Source: Cadophora sp. MPI-SDFR-AT-0126
Taxonomy: Eukaryota > Ascomycota > Leotiomycetes > Helotiales > Ploettnerulaceae
Assembly (NCBI GenBank): GCA_020747065.1
Contig: JAGMVK010000002.1
Span: forward strand, 124,001 to 188,000
Direction of reading: 5' to 3'
DNA length: 64,000 nucleotides
The notes under the pieces were generated by a model that did no database searches, was not told the DNA's origin, and worked only from the letters and a program-made list of their open reading frames with translations. Both the position numbers and the translations under genes were made by a program. Below are positions 1-10,209 of the stretch, in pieces (positions within the stretch are counted from its first letter, which is position 1; every line of letters starts with the position of its first letter).

Positions 1-829
1 TCCGAGCCAAGCCCCGGGCTCCGGTGTCTGGATCTGTTCGTTCGCAGCTGGATTGACGGATCCAATGGATTGATTATGTGGCGAGCTAGTCTGCTCCATT
101 GTACCAGCCCTGCTTAAAGTTCTCGTGCGACTTCGATACGGGATCTTTGGGAACACCGTGGGCATATTGAGCGCTTTGTCGATTTCCGCATTGATCGCCT
201 GTTTGCGCACGTCAGCTATCAAAATGCAAGTCGAGGATCTTGAGTCAAGAAATCAATCAATAAAGCTGCGTGAAAGAAAACAGTGTCGCGGGAAGGATAA
301 AAATACCCACCCTGCGCTTCTCGTCCAGTTCCCTCAACGCCTTCTTCCCAAGTTCAACTTTAGCTTCAATCTCATTTTCCACCCTTTCAAGCTCTTTCTC
401 GATATCTTCTGCGAGTTTCAACTCCCGCTCCTCACGTTGAGCCTCTCTACATTCATCCTCTTCCAGTTTAATCCTCTCCCTTTCGAGCTCCTCCACCCTA
501 ATTCTCTCTCTTCTCTCCTCGTCTTCCTTCGCGCGCCTCTTCAAAACTTCTTCCCATTCCTTCTTTCTCTGTTCTTCAATCTCTTCCACCTCTCTCTGTC
601 TCTTCGCTTCCAGCTCATCTTGTTCCTTTAGTCGCTGGTTCGCGAGTACCTGGAGAGCTTGCGCGTGGGCGGTTCGCAGGTCGAAGATCTTTGCTTCGCG
701 CTCGGAGGCGAGGCGTTGGAGTTCTGCTTCGTGGGTTGGATGCGAGAGGGATTGAAGGGTAGCGTGAATACTGTCGATGTTTGAGTGGAGGGCACTGACG
801 AGGGTCGTTACGACCTCGTGGGATGCCAT
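1..829 (-). CDS. Coiled-coil protein, 3' end cut by window edge
   Basis: Unrecognised protein. Exon 1 runs 829 to 311 from an ATG (MASHEVVTT) and encodes 173 residues. A 112-bp intron (310 to 199, donor GTGGGT, acceptor CAAACAG) restores an open frame that continues to base 1 without a stop, so the C-terminus lies outside the window. Residues about 35-170 are a highly charged Arg/Glu/Lys helix with heptad-like spacing, a predicted long coiled coil. The part after the intron reads NAEIDKALNMP, then a basic SRTRTLSRAG stretch and a Ser/Pro/Gln-rich tail. No catalytic motif or signal peptide is visible. A structural or scaffold role is a guess from composition. The intron acceptor is chosen because the nearer one (TTTCACGCAG) meets an immediate stop. 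Confidence 0.7.
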
Positions 830-1878
830 GGTTTCGTCCTGAGCTCAATGCGATATGTCCAAGAATGTAGCGGCCAGCGGAATATTATACGTGGCAAGTA
901 TCCAGACGAGCAGACGACGAAATTATGGAATGAAAAAGAGAACGACGTCTGTCAATTACACATCAGACGGCAGCAATACCAGGAGCCAGCCGGTTTCGCG
1001 TACAACGCGTCGATAATGCGAAAGGGAAAATTAATACAAAAAATACAGGACAGCAAAGGAGAATGACGAAACATCTCTGTTGTCCTTCAGCTGGTGAGAA
1101 AGTGAGCTGAGGAAGGGTACCCTTGATACAAGCACTAGCTCGATCCTGACCTCGGTTTCTCAGCCTGAATTGAGGCTCTGGCATTGGGCATCAAACGAAT
1201 CATGAAGCCGGAGTTGAGGGTTGCATGATGTTGTAAACGTGAGAGGTTTCAGGGGTGGGGATGGGTTTCATGCTTCAGCTTTTGTCACTCATCTTCGCGG
1301 CTTCGAGAAACTTCTCGCTGCAAATCCAAGCTATTGGATCCTCAACTTAAAAGCGACTGTGCATATTTGTCTTTGCGAAGATCAATTGCATTGCGAAAAC
1401 GACTTCTGTGAGATGTTTTGAGGAAAAGAAGTTGGATTAAAGTTTGGAATGAAGTTCACGGCTGTCGGCTCTCTCGGATCGGGATGCTCGGCCCGCTGAC
1501 GGCGTAACATTAAACATGCAGGGGCGCCAGGAGAAACCCCCTGAACTAGCCCTAACTGCGCTTTGAGAAGTATATCTTCATTTTGCGACTTCATTCGCAG
1601 GTTTATCTGGGTCCTTTAAATGGCCAATGATCCAGCGTTCGATTGATCAGGCCTGCAACCGAGGTCTCCAAGTTAAAGCTGGCCCGCCACCACCTACACA
1701 TTCCAGCGCGAATGGCACAATGCTTCCGATTGGCTTCAGTAAGGCAGCATCTATGCACAATACAACAACGCTACAACCACGTGCACAGGCAACGATGTGC
1801 CATCTTGCAATCAAGCTTGAGGGAAGAAAGGGGGTATATTTGAATGACAAAACTGAGCGCTAACAGCAGGCATGCCGA
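830..1878. other. Intergenic, no gene seen
   Basis: About 1 kb between the start of the left-edge coiled-coil gene and the 3' end of the GT4 gene. Only short, composition-poor open frames are present. It should hold the promoter of the coiled-coil gene and the 3'UTR of the GT4 gene. Confidence 0.6.
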
Positions 1879-3369
1879 TCAAAGTCCACGAAATACTTCG
1901 ACCATCCAAGGAGCTCTCGCTCTAACCAACAGCGAAAGCTGCACCAATAGCCAAGTCACAACTAAGCCAGCCCAAACACCAACGATAATGCCCAATCCGC
2001 CAGCAAGTCGTGCATCGACAATAAACGAAGCCAGCCAACCCCTCAGCTGTGGACTGAGCAGCAACCAACTATATATCGGGATCGAGAAACTCTGGGCTTC
2101 TTGTGTTGGACTGTCATCCAAGACTTTCGCCATTTTCAAAGCAACGGTGTTGTTGATCTTCTCCCACGTTGCTTCTTCGGCTAACTTCCTTGCTTTAAAT
2201 CCCATTTCTGCTCTCAATTTGTTGTCTTTTCCAAGCTTCACAACTTTCTCAACGAAGCCTTCCAAGTCATCTGGTGGTACCAGATAGCCGGACGTTTCAT
2301 CCTCCACAATCTCACTTGGACCTCCTTCATCTCGTGCAATGACGGGAACACCACTTGCCATAGACTCCAACACTACCAATCCGAAAGTCTCGGTGATCGA
2401 GCAGTGTAGAAACAGATCTCCTACAGCATATGCTCTCGCGAGGTCTTCACCCTTGAGGAAGCCGGTAAACACGACTTTCCCCTCTTCGTTCAAATACCCA
2501 AACAGATCTTTGATATCCTGCTGAACGTGAGGATTTCGGTTACCACCGACAATCAACAACTTGGATTTCAAGCCCCGCTCATCCAACTTCTTCGCCGTCT
2601 CAGCCAAGAACTCAAAGCCCTTCTCGGGCGCAAGTCTCGATACGCAAACGAGGATAAGTTCACCATTTGGCGCCAATCTTTTTCTATACGCCTGGTCCCT
2701 TTTACGTGGGTCGAACATGACACAATCGACACCTCTCCGCAAATTCATCATCTTCGCACTCTGCACACCCGCTTTCTCCAAGTAGCGTTTCACGAATCCG
2801 GATGGATAGAATACTGTTTTGACAGAAGCATGACGAAACAAATATCCTTGTACGGATCTGAAGACCCAGACGGCCCAGTCGTCCAATGGAGACGGGAAAA
2901 GGATCTCGCAGTAGCCTGAGAGATCGGTCTGGAAGTTCAAGAGGACAGGGACGGGTCTCTGCTGTTGACGGAGTTGGAGGAGGATTTGGAAACCAAGACT
3001 TGCTGGACTGGCGAGGTATATGAGGTCTGGTTGTGAGCCGAAGGTGCGGTTGTAAAGTGCTGAGAGGCGGACGGGATACACGACTGAGAGCTCGGGATTG
3101 TATGGGAGTGGATAGCCTTGAAGGCGAAATTCAATTTCGTTGTTGGCTGTGCTGGTTGATGAGATGGGTGATGATAAGGTGCTGGTGCTTATTTCCGGGG
3201 CGACGACTGCCACGTTAACGCCTTGGGAGCGGAGGTAGGTGACGAGGTTGAGGGTTGTTCGGCTGACACCGTTGACGGGGCCGAAAGATTCGGTTGCGAG
3301 GAGGACTTTCTTTCCTCGCAATACTTCGGGGAAGGGAAGACTGGTTTGCGTTTCGCTTGAAGTCGCCAT
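1879..3369 (-). CDS. GT4-family glycosyltransferase (SQD2/mannosyltransferase-like)
   Basis: Single-exon 496-aa protein. It has the GT-B fold of family GT4. An N-terminal Rossmann half begins KKVLLATESFGPVNGVSRT (the GVSR nucleotide-sugar acceptor-side loop typical of SQD2/MgtA-like enzymes). The C-terminal half has SRLAPEKGFEFLAE, VFTGFLKGEDLARAYA and the donor-binding E-x7-E element ETFGLVVLE, followed by GGPSEIV. A hydrophobic stretch near residues 455-480 (GLGIIVGVWAGLVVTWLLVQ) looks like one C-terminal membrane helix, which fits a membrane lipid or dolichol-type acceptor. It is transcribed divergently from a UDP-glucose dehydrogenase, so UDP-glucuronate is a reasonable donor and a glucuronosyl glycolipid a reasonable product. 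That assignment is inference. The family also contains alpha-mannosyltransferases. The shared promoter carries CACGTGGG. Confidence 0.88.
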   Translation of the reverse strand: MATSSETQTSLPFPEVLRGKKVLLATESFGPVNGVSRTTLNLVTYLRSQGVNVAVVAPEISTSTLSSPISSTSTANNEIEFRLQGYPLPYNPELSVVYPVRLSALYNRTFGSQPDLIYLASPASLGFQILLQLRQQQRPVPVLLNFQTDLSGYCEILFPSPLDDWAVWVFRSVQGYLFRHASVKTVFYPSGFVKRYLEKAGVQSAKMMNLRRGVDCVMFDPRKRDQAYRKRLAPNGELILVCVSRLAPEKGFEFLAETAKKLDERGLKSKLLIVGGNRNPHVQQDIKDLFGYLNEEGKVVFTGFLKGEDLARAYAVGDLFLHCSITETFGLVVLESMASGVPVIARDEGGPSEIVEDETSGYLVPPDDLEGFVEKVVKLGKDNKLRAEMGFKARKLAEEATWEKINNTVALKMAKVLDDSPTQEAQSFSIPIYSWLLLSPQLRGWLASFIVDARLAGGLGIIVGVWAGLVVTWLLVQLSLLVRARAPWMVEVFRGL

Positions 3370-4215
3370 GTTTACGACGTCGACAATCGAATTCTATGTT
3401 TTCGACACTTCCCCGAGACTTTTCACAAGAAGAGAAGCATTTATCGCAACGACTCGCGTGCACCATCATGACTCTAGACATGTCCACATGACACTTGCAG
3501 CACACGGCACTTACATAAGTCGCAGCACCGCACCAAGATCACCGAGACATTTGTGCCATCCAACATTCATATTCATATCTCGTTTTTCATGATCGATGTT
3601 GATTGGGTGGAGTTGTTTTCTAGTGTTGGGGGTCCAATGAGGTGGGCAACTGACAGCCGAAGACTAACCCCACGTGGGTGGATCTCTGGATGCAAGGCTG
3701 ACAACTCTCGACGACCCCTCCACCCCTCCTTTTGTCAACATTGCATCGAATCTCTCTGTGTTTAAGACATACACCAAAGCCTTGGAAAACGTGTCTGCTT
3801 TTATTGGTCTTCAAGCTATTTTCTTGTCTCTTCCGATCTCGGGATCTACCGCACATATTGTGGAAGGTTGCTTGACTTCGCGATGGCACTGTTGATGATT
3901 CAATTTCGGAAAGGAAAACAATGTGACCCGCGACTGCCGCAGGTAGAGTCTCATTTGGGTGCGTTCTTTCTGTTAATAGCTCTCGTCGTGTGTGATCACT
4001 CATTCTTCGGAATACAGCTCCTCGACCACTTATCAAGTGGTCTCTTAATCATTTGGAGTGTCTCTCCACCACAGAGCACTTCACACTTACATGTGTGATC
4101 GAAGTCTCATCTGAAATTATTTCAAACGGTACATGGGTCACAATACAAGCTTGTGATGCGAGTGACTGACAGAGGCAGAAGCAATTTCTTTCACACAAGG
4201 CACGCAAGCGCAATA
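3370..4215. promoter_or_regulatory. Shared divergent promoter of GT4 and UGDH
   Basis: An 846-bp non-coding interval between two divergent start codons. It contains the CACGTGGG element at 3671-3678 and several pyrimidine tracts. Its position between two functionally linkable sugar-nucleotide genes suggests co-regulation. Confidence 0.6.
3671..3678 (+). promoter_or_regulatory. CACGTGGG, candidate Pho4/NUC-1-type phosphate response element
   Basis: The sequence reads CCCCACGTGGGTGG, a palindromic E-box with the GG flank preferred by the phosphate-starvation bHLH factors Pho4 (yeast) and NUC-1 (Neurospora). It lies about 300 bp upstream of the GT4 start and about 540 bp upstream of the UGDH start. 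The match is seen directly. Function is inferred from established knowledge of Pho4-type sites. Confidence 0.5.
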
Positions 4216-6356
4216 ATGGAAGGACAATCATCCAAGATGAGTCCTGAAGTGGACTCGGAGCAGTACTGCAACTACATATCAACTGCACCAACGACTCCCG
4301 ATGGTAGCTTAACTTTCAGTCCGGTTCTGCAAGCCATGAAGCTCCATGATGCTCTAGAAGATGCAAGTGTCAGTGCCGCGATGCCGAATACAGTCAAGGT
4401 ATCTGTGAGAGGAAATGTGCCAAGTAAGAAAAGAATACAGAACATATGCTGCATTGGGGCGGGCTACGTTGGTAAGTCAAATTCTCTGCATAGGTTGTGA
4501 TTGCAGGAGCTAATCTCTCTCAGGTGGCCCAAGTGCAGCCATGATAGCGTTCCAAAATCCACACATCAAAGTGACAGTTGTGGATCGAGACCCCTTGAGA
4601 ATTGCACAATGGAATTCCAAACACCGACCCATTCACGAGCCTGGACTGGACTACATCCTCCGAATCGGCCGAGACGGTACTCATTCAAGCACAATCATAC
4701 AAGACCCTGAGCATCACTTCGCGGCGTCATCAGCCGAGTCTTCATGTAGCTCCGCGACATCGGAATGTGAGAGCCAGTGTGTTGGGTATGGCGAGATAGA
4801 AATCCCAGCTCGAGAGCCAAATCTGCAATTTTCTACAGAAGTCTCGAAGTATATCAAAGAAGCGGACATTATATTGACCGCAGTGAACACACCAACGAAG
4901 ATGAGAGGATTGGGTGCAGGGAGGGCAACGGACATCACGGCATTGGAAGCTGTGACGCGAGAAATCGCCTTGCATGCCACGACTGGGGCGATTCTGGTTG
5001 AGAAGAGTACAGTTCCATGTCGGACATGCGAATTGATTCGATATACGGTATACCACCCTGTTGTACTATCATTACGAGACAGCTAATGGAGACATTCAGC
5101 TGCAAGTTCATCGTCCAAACGAGCATTTTGAAATCCTCTCGAACCCAGAATTTCTTGCGGAAGGAACAGCGATCAACGACCTCCTCAATCCTCCCCGCAT
5201 CATCATAGGCAATTCGGCTACACCTACGGGACGTGCTGCTGCGGACAAACTTGCATCAATATATTCCTGGATTCCTGCTTCGCGGATAATCACAACAAAT
5301 ACTTGGTCCTCTGAACTTTCAAAGCTAGTTGCAAACGCCATGCTGGCACAGCGAATCTCATCCATCAATTCCATCTCTGCAATTTGCGAAAAGACTGGAG
5401 CTGACATTTCGGAAATATCACAAGCTATTGGATCAGATCCACGGATCGGCTCTAAATTCCTTCAAGCTGGTATTGGATTTGGGGGTTCTTGTTTTCGGAA
5501 AGACATCTCGAGTCTGGTCTACCTTGCCGAGACATTGGGGCTCGATGAAGTCGCGGATTACTGGGCACAGGTCCTCACTATCAACTCTTGGCAACGGACA
5601 CGCTTTGTTAGAAGAGTAATCCACTGCCTCAATGGGACACTCGTATGCAAGAAATTGACGATTCTGGGGTATGCGTTCAAGAAAGGCACTAGTGACACAA
5701 GAGAGTCGCCTGCATTGGAATGCATCAAGGTCCTTCTTGAAGAAGCCCCTATGGAGATCGCCATCTATGATCCATATTGTGACCCCACTGTGGTCACCAG
5801 CGAGATTGAGAATCTCATTGGACAGGGAGCGTTGAAGGCAAAAGGGGGGTGCGTTGAGGTCTATGCGGATGTGTATGCTGCGTGTGAGGGTAGCTCTGCA
5901 GTGTTGATTTTGACGGATTGCGATGAATTCAAGACTTCGTCTACCTCACCAGAACCATCATTTCGGGCCAGTTTCAAAACCAAGAACATGGATCCACGCC
6001 CATTTACTGCTCTCGAGCCAACAGAAACAGAGCTTCTTGCACTGAACAACTACCTCTCTACGATCTCGACAGAATCAACGCCAGTCTTGGATCCTCTAAA
6101 CCGCCTACTACCTGAGCCTTCATGCCCCGATGGATGTGTGGAGTGCTCGAAAGCCACTGAGACGTCTATCAACAACCCAAGTGACAACAAAAGAAGCGCA
6201 TGTCAAGCTTTAGACTGGAACAGAGTCGCATATCGCCTGCAGAAACCCAAGTGGGTCTTTGACGGCAGAGGTGTGATTGATGCGAAGATTATGGATGGAC
6301 TGGGTGTCAGGCTGGAAAGCGTTGGAAAAGTTGGATATGGCGGGATCAAGGGTTGA
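4216..6356 (+). CDS. UDP-glucose 6-dehydrogenase, enlarged form
   Basis: NAD-dependent oxidation of UDP-glucose to UDP-glucuronate. Exons are 4216-4471, 4524-5047 and 5100-6356, with introns of 52 bp each, giving 678 aa. The Rossmann motif CCIGAGYVGGPSA is created by the first splice. Then follow PIHEPGL, TAVNTPTK, EKSTVPCRT, LSNPEFLAEGTAI and the catalytic-cysteine motif GFGGSCFRKD (Cys near residue 391). The UDP-binding C-terminal domain has LGYAFKKGTSDTRES. The protein is about 200 residues longer than typical UGDHs. There is an ~80-residue N-terminal extension, a Ser/Cys-rich insert after HHFAAS (about residues 150-180) and an ~85-residue insert between TDCDEFK and WNRVAYRLQKPKWVFDGRG. 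I chose the ATG at 4216 for its A at -3 and G at +4; an in-frame ATG at 4156 would add 20 residues. It faces a GT4 gene. Confidence 0.93.
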
Positions 6357-7025
6357 GGAGCGGAGGACAGAGTGAGGCTGAAGATTTGGTTTCGAGAGTA
6401 GCGAGATAGAGCTTATGATACCCGCAATAGTTTGTTTGATTTGAGATCATCTTAGACATTGGAGTTGCTATCTCTTCATGTTCGAGTCTTCGGCGTTTCA
6501 AACCGTGGTGTTCCGGTGTTCAATTGCAGGTGCGACCAGGTAAACAAACCTAAATCCAATAACTACCGCCTCGCCATGATGACCAATTACTTCACAATTT
6601 CTACACAATGCTGCTCCGAGGACTTCTTTGATTCTCTTCCGCGAAACTGTATCAGCTTCAGAATTTTTGTTTGTTCGCTTCCCAAGACCAAACACGGCCA
6701 GCACGACCCCACGTTCATCTCCCCCTGCTCTAAGCGAGCGCCACAAACACCTAAATCCACGCGACTAGCGAAAATTCCAACCCGAATCGGGCAACCAAGG
6801 AGCCACTTCAGCCTCATGGCGTCAACAATTGCAGTGCTTCATGTATTGGTACGAACAGTAAGGGACCGAATTATTGATTCCGGTGAGCTAAGTTACGTTT
6901 CTTCGTGATTTGTCTTTCCTCCTAGATCACGTCGATCATCTTTCCTTTCATTTTTTTTTTCAAGATCGCGATTTGGAGTGTTTCCCAGTATCAAAGTTTG
7001 CCTCTCCGGCCGAAAATACTTCACG
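6357..7025. other. Intergenic, no gene seen
   Basis: About 670 bp between the UGDH stop and the GH128 start. It carries a T-rich run near 6950-6960. The open frames here lack coding character. It is expected to hold the UGDH terminator and the GH128 promoter. Confidence 0.6.
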
Positions 7026-8088
7026 ATGCGAGCCACTTCTTTAATCTTGTCTGCCATTACCTTTATTGTCGCCTCTCCCATTCTGGCACAATATCCCAAA
7101 TCCCCCAAACGCGGCCTCGTATCCGTCTCAACCAACAACCCGCAAGACTCTCCCCTCTTCGTCAAACCCAACAATGGGCTCACCTGGTACTACAACTACG
7201 GCATCTCGCCTACACCAGCCTACATCAACCTCACGCAATCCGACATCGAGTTCGTGCCCATGCTCTGGGGCGTCAGCAACGTCACTGGCAGCACGTTCCT
7301 GAAGAACGTCACGACGATGATTGAGAAGGGGAGGAATATCAGTCATGTCATGAGTTTCAATGAGCCGGATGTGAATTTTACTGCGAAGGGGAGTCAGGTG
7401 TCGCCGGATGCGGCTGCGGCGAGTTGGATTATGAATTTCGATCCGTTGAGGAAGATGGGGGTTAGGGTTGGAGCGCCGGTCGTGTATGCGAATGAGACGG
7501 GGTTTGCGTGGTTGGATAAGTTCTATGCGGCGTGTAAGAAGAGGAAGTCGAATTGTACGGCGGATTTTTTGAATATTCATGTTTTTGGAAATGCGTCGGT
7601 TATTGATGCGTATCTTACGACGTATAAAAAGAAGTCAGTTTCTCACCCAACCCGCACGATGAAAACGGTCCAAGCTGACATGTCTTTTTGTTCTCAGATA
7701 TCCTGGGATACCACTCTGGATTTCGGAATTTGCACTTGATTATTCTCCTACTCTTACCACGGAGGCGGCGTTCAACGAGACCATCGCGATGTTTGATAAT
7801 GATACGGCGATAGAGCGGTACTCGTATTTTGGTTCGTTCAGGGCGTCGGATAGTGGGGTGGGGTGGAATGCGACGATGTTGGATGGCCTTGGGGAGTTGA
7901 CGAACATTGGAAGTTGGTATTTGGGTGGAGGGATGGTGAAAGATGCATCCGCCACGAAGACGTCTACAGCACCGGCTGCGACAAGTAGTGCGAAGGACTC
8001 TGGAGCGGTGGGACGGATTGTTGGCTTGGAAATGGTTGGGACGATGATGATCTTGACAGTTCTGATGATCGGATTACAGATGAATTAG
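7026..8088 (+). CDS. GH128 (Asl1-like) glycoside hydrolase, secreted and anchored
   Basis: Predicted beta-1,3-glucanase acting at the cell surface or wall. Exons are 7026-7633 and 7698-8088; the 64-bp intron has a GTCAGT donor. The product is 332 aa. Residues 1-22 (MRATSLILSAITFIVASPIL) form a signal peptide. The TIM-barrel core includes KRGLVSVST, LTWYYNYG, VMSFNEPDVNF (acid/base Glu in NEPD) and, just after the splice, GIPLWISEFALDY (nucleophile Glu in SEF). NxT/NxS sites are frequent. A Ser/Thr/Ala linker precedes a C-terminal hydrophobic segment (VGLEMVGTMMILTVLMIGLQ) directly before the stop, the layout of a GPI-anchor signal. The ATG at 7026 is chosen because it opens the signal peptide. 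The gene converges on the DUF3176 gene, with 128 bp between the two stops if the latter's frameshift is corrected. Confidence 0.92.
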
Positions 8089-8216
8089 CACAATGTCACG
8101 GGAAGATTTCACTGCTTTGTGGCCATAACTTTCATTTACACAGTGGCTCATGACTTCGTCACTTCGGATCTAAACATCATACACCACCAAACTGTTTCCG
8201 GTCCCCAAAATTTACC

Positions 8217-10209
8217 TCAAGCATGCCATCCACCAACCCACTTCGCCCTCTTATCCTCGCTCGCGGCCGGCGGAGCATTCGGACTCGCCACATCCACAAT
8301 CTCCATCTTCTTCACCACACCTCCCTCCCCGACTTCATGTTCCACAGGCACATACTTGACTTTCCTCTCTCCAACAAGTTCAAGCAGATGATCCGCATCC
8401 TTGTGAACAGCATCCTGGTGCTGCAGCACCGGAGCATTGACGCTTCTGCCATCTCAATCGGGTTCAAACTGACCTTACGACCGAGTTGCCACCACCCGTA
8501 GAAAGAGGGGATGATCATTGCGATGCTCAGGAGTGTGATGGCTAGGGAGGATGCCCAGTATGCCGCTGTTGCTTTGTATCTGTTGACAGGCTTTGTTTGC
8601 AGGACGGTATAGTCTGCTACTGGTGTTGTGACGTTTGTTGCACTTAATCCAATACGAAAGGTGATTTCGTTGAGAGCGCGAATGATATCAGGTGTAGGGT
8701 CTGAGAATTGAACGGCGCATGTCTGCCCGATATTGACGAACTCTTCGTCGGTGGCGTTGAGATATGTTGCAGCGATGGGGTTGTACACGTCCGTGGTAAG
8801 AGGAATAGCCGTTGTGTTTAGGAACGGGCAAAAAGTGAAGTAGCTGCCGTACAATTGTCTGAGTGCGAGAGTCAGTCCGTTGGTGGTGACCGTGGCGGAG
8901 TGTCCAGTGACATCGTCGCCTACTAAGCTGAGATTCTGGTATGATACGGGTTTGAATTTTAATGGATCCTGACTTGTATCGATTTGCACAACAGCAGGCT
9001 GACTGCTGCCATTTGATTGCTGGGTGTTGATGATCAATGGATACTCGACCAAGGCGGGGGACAGTATACATGAGTGCGTCGTCTTGGTTCCAGAACAATT
9101 CATGCTGGACACTGTGCCATCCGCGTTAGTGTCGTTGAGTTGTTGAAGTAAGGTGTAGGCGACGTCGATCTGCATTTGCATCCAGAAAATATTGTTGTCA
9201 ACATCGGCCACTGTGGGTACATCGGTGAACGTCACGCTAAAGACATCGGATCCAGTTGGCAGTCCAGAGTAGTTCGTCGCCAAGTCCGCTGCTTTGTCAG
9301 GATTGACGGTGTCGCTATCGAAGCTCGAGTAATTGTAAGGAGCTGTCGTTATAATGTAAACTGGGACCCAGCCAGGTCCTCGAATAAGTCCTGTACAAGT
9401 TCCGTTACATCCAGTAATGACGGGCTCCATCGGAATCCTGTCGGTGTAGTTTTTCATGACTGATGAGAACTCGTTCGTGTAGAAGCTGGCACCTGCCCCA
9501 TACGTGATTGAACCAAGGTTCACTCCAGTGTATCTGGGAGGGATCTGGTTCGCGATTTGAGCCTTCATGGGTACGGAGGATTGAGCAGTTGATAGCTTTG
9601 TAGTGAGCGACCGTTGCATGAGCGGTCCCTGAACCATCGCGGCTATTGCTGCACCAATCGTTGCGATAGCAATGATATTTATTTCTTTTCCAGCGAGCAA
9701 AGCATTCTTGAGACTCGTGCCGAATCTGTAGTCCTGGTCTGCAAACATGTTAGACGAGAGCTTTCCCACGAGCTATGAAAACGAGTAGTGGATGACCGAC
9801 CAAGACTTTTGACGGTTCCTCCAACAAGAGTTCTTCTCCACCAAGCCATAGTAATTCCATCTTTCACAGCCAGTCCGATCAGGAAGGCGATAATACTGTG
9901 GGCAATCGAGAGGATCGTCGCAGGTGTGATGAGAGACATGCGAAGTTCGCGGCCACGAACTGTACCAACATGCACCGAAGTTGGCCATTGTTGTCTGCCA
10001 TCAATACATACGACGAGTACGACTGCTCCGATGATTGTAATTATGACAGCGATGATCTCTGCTGCACTGGCCCATGGAATATGGTACAACAGTTTCTTAG
10101 TAGTTGAGGAAGAAGCTGGACGTTGGTTCTCGGTGTCATTATTGGAGCTGTCGGATATGGACTCAAGAGCCACCTCCGGCACCTTTTTGTCCTTGGAAAT
10201 GTCGGCCAT
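8217..10209 (-). CDS. DUF3176-family membrane protein with a 1-nt frameshift near the C-terminus
   Basis: Fungus-specific integral membrane protein of unknown function. Exon 1 is 10209 to 9801. A 62-bp intron (9800 to 9739, GTCGGT...TTTGCAG) joins it to exon 2. Membrane segments: AEIIAVIITIIGAVVLVVCI, PATILSIAHSIIAFLIGLAV, NIIAIATIGAAIAAMV and, after a long Asn-glycosylatable extracellular domain, WASSLAITLLSIAMIIPSF. The family's DRDY-like motif appears as DQDYRFGTS. The conserved cytoplasmic end should read NPIEMAEAFNAP. Here GCGTCAAT at about 8435-8442 lacks one T, so the reading frame as given leaves the family sequence, runs into a foreign tail and stops at 8312. The next frame continues NAPVLQHQDAVHKDADHLL to a stop at 8217. 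The change removes only about 70 residues and may be a sequencing error or a real mutation. Confidence 0.82.

Noticed and set aside
125..631. Open frame on the + strand, 168 codons
   Set aside because: It is antisense to the coiled-coil gene; its Leu/Phe/Ser-rich composition is what the reverse strand of Glu/Arg-rich DNA gives.
6459..6908. Open frame on the + strand, 149 codons
   Set aside because: No domain, no splice-supported extension and no conserved pattern; it lies in the space between UGDH and GH128.
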